From Candidatus Alcyoniella australis (GTDB taxonomy: Bacteria; Lernaellota; Lernaellaia; JAVCCG01; Alcyoniellaceae), in assembly GCA_030765605.1 (NCBI GenBank), contig JAVCCG010000091.1:23364-87363 (forward strand): a stretch of 64,000 bases of DNA. Direction: 5' to 3'. The position numbers and the translations under genes are program-made. Below, piece by piece: positions 59,169-64,000 of the stretch; the stretch's first letter is position 1; every line of letters starts with the position of its first letter. A model generated the notes under the pieces. It saw only the letters and a program-made list of their open reading frames with translations, had not been told where the DNA came from and searched no databases.

Positions 59169-60632
59169 ATGAGCCTGAGCGAGATCGAAATCAGCCAGGT
59201 GGTGCAACAGCTCGAGCCGCTGCTGCCCGGCGCGACGATCCAGCGCACGCTGCAACCCCAGCCGCACTCGTTCGTACTGCACTGTCGCGGCCGGGGCGAA
59301 ACCATCGAGCTGCTGTGCGACCTCTCGTCCCAGGGCTGTCGCCTGCACCGCACCTGGCGCAAATTCACCGCGCCGCCCGAGCCGCCGCGCTTCGACCGAT
59401 TGCTGCGCAAACATTTGCGTGGCGCACGGATCGTGTCGATATCCAAGCGGACCGACGATCGCGCGGTGCGCATCGAGCTGATGCGGATGACCGACGATGG
59501 TCCGCAACCGCGCACGCTGCTGCTCGAGCTGTTCGGCAAGAGCGCCAACGCCTTTGTGCTCGGGCCCGATGATCTGTTGCTCGACAGCCTGTTCCCGGCC
59601 AAGGCCCGGGCGCGCGGCCTGGAGCCCGGCGGCCGCTATCTGCCGCCCACGACAGCGGGTCCTGCCGTAAAACAGCGGCCCAGCCGCATCGGGCCGGACC
59701 AGTCCGACCCCAGCCGCGTGCTCGACGAACTGTACGCGGACCTGTTGCAACGCCGAACAATCGACCTGGCGCGCAACGCCGTGCACCGGCGTATCCAACG
59801 TCAGCTCAAGCGTACCAGCGCCTGGCTGGCCGACCTGCAAATCAAGCTCGAGGGCGCATCCCGGGCCGACGAGCTGCAGCGCGAGGCGGAGACGCTCTCG
59901 ACCTATCGACACGAACTGCGCCGCGGCTTAACGCAGATCGAGCTGCCCGACCCATGGTCCGAGCACGACGGCAGGCTGCTGATCAAACTACGGCCGGAAC
60001 TCGACCCTCAGACCAACATCGACCGCGCATTCGACCGTGTGCGCAGACTGCGCGCCGCAGCCACCAGGCTCGGCGCGGACATCGAACGCGCAACGCAATA
60101 CATCGAGCATCTCCAACGCGGTCTGACGCAGCTCGATACGATCCAGGATGTGCAGGAAGTCGAGGCCATCGCCGCACAACTCGAACAATGCGGCGCCCTT
60201 GCGCCCGAACGTCGCGGCCGCAAACGCCAGGTATCGGCCGGACCGCGCAGTTTTATCAGCCGCGACGGCCTGGAGATTTTAGTCGGCCGCAACGACCGCG
60301 AGAACGACGAACTGACCTTCCGCGTGGCCCGGGGCAACGACTATTGGCTGCACACCCGCGACGCTCCGAGCAGCCACGTAATCGTGCGCCTCGAACGTGG
60401 CCGCGATTTGCCCGGCGAGACATTGATCGATGCCGCCACCCTGACGCTGCACTACAGCAGGCTCAAGGGCGCTGATTCAGCCGAGGTGATCTACGCCCGA
60501 GCCAAGCACGTACGCAAGCCGCGCGGCGCGGCGCCGGGCAAAGTCTCGGTGACCGCCGAGCGCTCGCTGCTGGTGCGCCTGGAACCCGAACGGCTCCAGC
60601 GGCTGCTCTCCTCGCGGCGCGCCCTGGACTAA
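59169..60632 (+). CDS. rqcH: RqcH/NFACT family ribosome-associated quality control protein
   Basis: A 487-residue protein: NFACT-N domain (1-130), helix-hairpin and coiled-coil middle (about 200-350), and an NFACT-R (DUF814) domain at the C-terminus (GLEILVGRNDRENDELTF; ARGNDYWLHTRDAPSSHVIV). Bacterial RqcH binds stalled 50S subunits and adds alanine tails to nascent chains with tRNA-Ala. It is shorter than the Bacillus protein (about 570) but no domain seems lost. Confidence 0.85.
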   Translation: MSLSEIEISQVVQQLEPLLPGATIQRTLQPQPHSFVLHCRGRGETIELLCDLSSQGCRLHRTWRKFTAPPEPPRFDRLLRKHLRGARIVSISKRTDDRAVRIELMRMTDDGPQPRTLLLELFGKSANAFVLGPDDLLLDSLFPAKARARGLEPGGRYLPPTTAGPAVKQRPSRIGPDQSDPSRVLDELYADLLQRRTIDLARNAVHRRIQRQLKRTSAWLADLQIKLEGASRADELQREAETLSTYRHELRRGLTQIELPDPWSEHDGRLLIKLRPELDPQTNIDRAFDRVRRLRAAATRLGADIERATQYIEHLQRGLTQLDTIQDVQEVEAIAAQLEQCGALAPERRGRKRQVSAGPRSFISRDGLEILVGRNDRENDELTFRVARGNDYWLHTRDAPSSHVIVRLERGRDLPGETLIDAATLTLHYSRLKGADSAEVIYARAKHVRKPRGAAPGKVSVTAERSLLVRLEPERLQRLLSSRRALD

Positions 60633-60741
60633 TCGCTTGCAAACGGCCAAAAATCGAGTCACTTTAACTGGAAAGAAAGTATCGGTTGCCGACCGCTCTG
60701 GTGCTTAGCCGCAGCGTTCGTTAACCACAGCGGGAGCCCAG

Positions 60742-62394
60742 ATGAGCCAGAATGATTCCAAGAAACGTACGGCGTTGGGCACGATCCTCTACGAATCGAA
60801 GATCATCAAGAACAAGGATATCGAGCGCGCGCTGACAGAGCAGCGCGAGTGCGGCTGCCTGTTCGGCGAGGCCCTGTTAAAGCTCGGCTTGGTCACCCAA
60901 GAGGACGTGGGCTGGGGCCTGGCCAACCAGATGAACCTGCCGTTCATCCGCCTGACCAGCGCCCAGGTCGACCCGGCGGCCGTAGCCACGGTCCCCGAGG
61001 CGCTGGCCCGCAAGCACAACGCACTGCCCTTCCTGCTGCTCGAGGACGAGCTGACGTTGATCGTGGCCGATCCCACCGACCGGCTGGTCGTTGAGGAGAT
61101 CGGCGAGACCACCGGCCGTCGGATCAATATCGGCATCGGCCTCGAGGACGAGATCAAGCGCCTGCTCGATCAGGTCTACGGCACGGCCGGCGTGCACAAC
61201 GGCTTCGATGTCTCCTCCGAGTTGTGGTCCCCCGAGGAGCTCGACGAGCTGTTGCGCGACGGCTCGGGACGCGCGTTCCTCGCCTCGCTGTTGGTCAAGG
61301 CCGAGCAGGCCAACGCGACCAGCGTCCACCTGGTGCCCGAGCTCCAGGGCACGCGCGTGCGCTTCCGCATCAACGGACAGGTCCAGGACGTGGCCAAGCT
61401 CTCGGTGGCCTGGGCCACGGTGTCGATCGCGCGAATGCGCTCCCTGGCAGGCTTGCACAACGGCGACCGTTTCGCCGAGGGCCGGTTGGAGCTCGATTCG
61501 GTCGACATCAACCTGCACTTTCACCTCAACCTACTCTCGACGCCGCACGGCATGGCCGCCACGCTGATCAACCTCTCTCCGGGACGCTTCCCCAAACAGA
61601 TCTCGGAGTTCGACCTGCCGCGCGCCGAGGCCCGGCAGCTCAAGGTGCTTTCCCAAAGCAGACGCGGCCTGCTGCTGGTCACCGGCCCGGACACCCTGGA
61701 TAAGTATCGCCTGCTGAACTTGCTGGCCCGCACGCGGGTGCGCGACAACGAGATGGCGCTGGCAGTGGGCCGTTTCCCGCTCACGCCGCCCGAGCAGTTT
61801 CTGTTGATCGGACCCGAACAGGACGAGGAGCGCAGCATCGAGTCGACGCTGCGCGCGGTGCTCGACCAGGGACCCGACCTGCTTTTGATCGACAACCTCT
61901 CCGACCAGGACAGCCTGCAGATCTGCCTGCACGCTGCGCTGTCCGGCCGCACGCTGCTCTCCTCGCTGTGCTTCCCCGATGCTGCGAGCTGCCTGGAATA
62001 CCTGTCGGAGGTCGCCGAATCCAATGTGTTGTTGGGCACTGCGCTGACCGGCATAGTCTCGATCGCCAACGTTGGCACGGCTGACCCCGAGCACGACAAA
62101 CCGGTTTCCGAGGCCGCTGCCAAGCGCCTGCTCGGCCTGGATTCGCTGCCCAAGGGGGCCAAGGTGCTCAAGCGCTCCAGGGCGCGGCCTTCCAGCGCGT
62201 CGGGTCGGATCGTGCTCGAGGTGCTGCAGATCGATAAACCGCTGGCCGATGCGCTCAAGGTCGGCATCTCGGGAAGGGAGCTGACAACGATGCTCGAACA
62301 GCTCAAGCACGAGGGCCTGCGCGACAAAGTGCGCGCGTTGGTGCTGGCCGGCGAAGCGCCGATCGACGAATTCGAAGTCCTCTCGGTGATCTGA
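60742..62394 (+). CDS. Degenerate PilB/GspE-like ATPase (pseudo-ATPase)
   Basis: A 550-residue protein. The N-terminal MshEN/GspE_N domain (about 10-150; LLKLGLVTQEDVGWGLANQM) is well kept; the C-terminal domain follows the PilT/GspE fold but its Walker A reads VTGPDTLDK (313-321) in place of GPTGSGKST, the Walker B area reads DLLLIDNLSD, and no tetracysteine zinc motif is found. The gene is followed by pilT 2 bases later, so the pair is co-transcribed. Catalytic ATPase activity is unlikely; a regulatory or cyclic-di-GMP-binding role (MshEN domains bind c-di-GMP) is possible. Confidence 0.75.
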   Translation: MSQNDSKKRTALGTILYESKIIKNKDIERALTEQRECGCLFGEALLKLGLVTQEDVGWGLANQMNLPFIRLTSAQVDPAAVATVPEALARKHNALPFLLLEDELTLIVADPTDRLVVEEIGETTGRRINIGIGLEDEIKRLLDQVYGTAGVHNGFDVSSELWSPEELDELLRDGSGRAFLASLLVKAEQANATSVHLVPELQGTRVRFRINGQVQDVAKLSVAWATVSIARMRSLAGLHNGDRFAEGRLELDSVDINLHFHLNLLSTPHGMAATLINLSPGRFPKQISEFDLPRAEARQLKVLSQSRRGLLLVTGPDTLDKYRLLNLLARTRVRDNEMALAVGRFPLTPPEQFLLIGPEQDEERSIESTLRAVLDQGPDLLLIDNLSDQDSLQICLHAALSGRTLLSSLCFPDAASCLEYLSEVAESNVLLGTALTGIVSIANVGTADPEHDKPVSEAAAKRLLGLDSLPKGAKVLKRSRARPSSASGRIVLEVLQIDKPLADALKVGISGRELTTMLEQLKHEGLRDKVRALVLAGEAPIDEFEVLSVI

Positions 62395-62396
62395 TC

Positions 62397-63446
62397 ATGG
62401 CGAAGATCGACAAGTTGCTCGGTTATATGCCCACATTCAAGGCCAGCGATCTGCATCTCTCGCCCGGCGAGCCGCCGATCTACCGCGTGCACGGCGACAT
62501 CCGGCGCGCCCAGGACGAGACGCTGACCTCGGCGACGATCCACGAGATGCTGATCGAAATCATGGACGATCGGCGTCGCGAAATTTTCGAGCGCACGCAC
62601 GACCTGGACATGATCTACAGCATCGAACAGCTCGCTCGTTTCCGCGTCAACGTGCTGCTGCAGGAGCGCGGGGTCTCGGCGGTGTTCCGCATGATCAACA
62701 ACGAGATCCTCACCGCCGAGCAGCTCAGCCTGCCGCAGGCCGTGGTCCGACTCTCGGGGCTCAAGCGCGGGTTGGTGGTGGTCACCGGTCCCACCGGCTC
62801 GGGCAAGAGCACCACGCTGGCGGCGATCATCAACGAGATCAACAGCGAGCGCCAACTGCACGTGCTGACGATCGAGGACCCGATCGAGTACGTCCATCAG
62901 AACAAGAAGTGTCTGGTCACCCAACGCCAGGTCGAGGACCACACCCTGGGCTTCCCCCAGGCGCTGCGCGCCGCCCTGCGCGAGGATCCGGACGTGATCC
63001 TTGTCGGCGAGATGCGCGACGTGGAGACGATCCGCCTGGCGATCACCGCGGCTGAGACCGGACATCTGGTGCTTGGCACGCTGCACACCGCCTCGGCGGC
63101 CAAGACCGTGGACCGCATCATCGACGTCTTTCCCGAGAACGACAAGGAGATGATCCGCATGATGCTCTCCGAGTCGCTCAAAGGGGTGCTGGCTCAGGTG
63201 CTGCTCAAACGGATCGACGGCAAGGGGCGCGTGGCGGCCTTCGAGGTCCTGCTGGGCTCGACCGCGCTGTCCAACCTGATCCGCGAGAGCAAGACTTACC
63301 AGATCGCCTCGCTGATCCAGACTTCGCGCTCCCAGGGAATGCAGCTGCTCGACCAGTCGCTGCTCGACCTGGTCAAGCGCAAGATCGTCGCGCCCGAGGA
63401 GGCCTACGATTACGCCACGGACAAGCGGGCCTTCGGCAACATCTAG
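62397..63446 (+). CDS. pilT: Type IV pilus retraction ATPase PilT
   Basis: A 349-residue ATPase: Walker A GPTGSGKSTTL (131-141), Asp box IEDPIEYVHQ, Walker B ILVGEMRDVETI, and the His box HLVLGTLHTASA. Length and the N-terminal KASDLHLSPGEPP are typical of PilT, which depolymerises the pilus during twitching. It is coupled to the pseudo-ATPase gene. The pilin genes at the other end of the window are too far for operon association. Confidence 0.93.
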   Translation: MAKIDKLLGYMPTFKASDLHLSPGEPPIYRVHGDIRRAQDETLTSATIHEMLIEIMDDRRREIFERTHDLDMIYSIEQLARFRVNVLLQERGVSAVFRMINNEILTAEQLSLPQAVVRLSGLKRGLVVVTGPTGSGKSTTLAAIINEINSERQLHVLTIEDPIEYVHQNKKCLVTQRQVEDHTLGFPQALRAALREDPDVILVGEMRDVETIRLAITAAETGHLVLGTLHTASAAKTVDRIIDVFPENDKEMIRMMLSESLKGVLAQVLLKRIDGKGRVAAFEVLLGSTALSNLIRESKTYQIASLIQTSRSQGMQLLDQSLLDLVKRKIVAPEEAYDYATDKRAFGNI

Positions 63447-63492
63447 GCTGGATCGTTGACGATGCTCCTACTGCGTAGCAGGTGGAGAGAAA

Positions 63493-64000
63493 ATGGCAAC
63501 CAAACTGACGGTTGACGAGGTTCTGGCGCGCCTCGAGCGCGGCTCGTTGGGCGCGAACATCACCGCCGAACGCGAGTTCGAACAATCCGCGGGCGACTTC
63601 GCACCCTACCCGGATTGGACCCATCCCAAGCTGCGCGAGGTGTTGCAGCAACGTGGGTTCCAGCGGCTCTACGAGCATCAGGCGCTGGCCGCCGAGCTGG
63701 CGCGCCAGCGCAAAGACGTGGTGATCGTCACGCCCACCGCCTCGGGCAAGACCCTGTGCTACAACCTGCCGGTGCTCACCGCGATCCTCGAACAGCCCGA
63801 GACACGCGCGCTCTACCTCTTCCCGACCAAGGCGCTGAGCCAGGACCAGATGCACGAGGTGCACTCGCTGATCGCCGCCATCGGCGCGCCGATCAAGACC
63901 TTCACCTACGACGGCGATACGCCCGACGACGCGCGACGCGCGATCCGCTCCCAGGGGCACATCGTGGTCAGCAACCCGGACATGCTGCACGCCGGCGTGC
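63493..64000 (+). CDS. DEAD-box helicase of Lhr/MrfA type (partial, cut by window end)
   Basis: A start ATG with GGAGAG just before it opens a frame of 169 codons that runs off the window. The visible N-terminal part has FQRLYEHQALA (Q-motif-like), Walker A TPTASGKTLCYN, and LYLFPTKALSQDQ (motif Ia), as in MrfA/YprA-like DNA-repair helicases (DUF1998) and Lhr relatives. The rest lies outside the window. Confidence 0.7.
   Translation, partial: MATKLTVDEVLARLERGSLGANITAEREFEQSAGDFAPYPDWTHPKLREVLQQRGFQRLYEHQALAAELARQRKDVVIVTPTASGKTLCYNLPVLTAILEQPETRALYLFPTKALSQDQMHEVHSLIAAIGAPIKTFTYDGDTPDDARRAIRSQGHIVVSNPDMLHAGV

Overview
The window is high-GC, densely coding DNA from a Gram-negative bacterium. 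Lipoproteins, an outer-membrane barrel protein, type IV pili under a sigma-54 two-component pair, GatCAB, MJ0042/TPR proteins and a REC-DUF4388-J-domain-TPR fusion together look like the former Deltaproteobacteria (Myxococcota/Desulfobacterota-like lineages). That placement is inferred from gene content only. There are no rRNAs, tRNAs, CRISPR arrays or transposases that I can recognise.

Left arm (1-16807, minus strand): a type IV pilus minor-pilin cluster (two near-identical PilV-like genes, a FimT/GspH pseudopilin, a very large PilX-like and a 1657-residue PilW-like protein) ends in a good rho-independent terminator. Two sigma-54 (-24/-12) promoter candidates lie in its two non-coding gaps, each with a stem-loop at the predicted transcript start. 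Next to it is an operon for a membrane glycosyltransferase, a sugar aminotransferase, a prepilin peptidase, a PilS-like kinase and a PilR-like sigma-54 activator. The regulator pair is the obvious candidate to drive the two promoters.

16874-24482: a TPR/GT-C membrane protein, an EF-hand-like anchored protein, methylmalonyl-CoA epimerase, an MBL-fold hydrolase, a TrkA-type K+ channel, CysK and a membrane AlkP/sulfatase-like protein. 24513-31509: two secreted or lipid-anchored proteins with poly-aspartate tracts (a gingipain-like C25 peptidase and a lipoprotein) flank an AT-richer three-gene insert that reads as a toxin-antitoxin-chaperone module (HigB-like toxin, XRE antitoxin, SecB-like chaperone) with its own promoter and palindromic operator. 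This is the most interesting accessory element in the window.

31613-40354: housekeeping genes (PcrA/UvrD helicase, a TPR protein translationally coupled to gatC-gatA-gatB, an outer-membrane barrel protein, MtnA). 40398-46891: two tandem AlkP-superfamily proteins, then the REC-DUF4388-DnaJ-TPR protein and a coiled-coil membrane protein. 46899-51288: a good sigma-70-type promoter, a roughly 200-nt leader, a PRC/MgtE_N/CBS protein and an atypical NRAMP-family transporter, followed by a GT-C membrane protein on the other strand.

51292-64000: AspA, NadD and ProA on the minus strand; on the plus strand an ARPP-1 (DUF6569) protein and a VIT/VWA protein behind a terminator-like hairpin, GpmA, RqcH, a degenerate PilB/GspE-like pseudo-ATPase next to an intact PilT, and the start of a DEAD-box helicase of the Lhr/MrfA type cut by the window end. 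Pilus functions therefore lie at both ends of the window.
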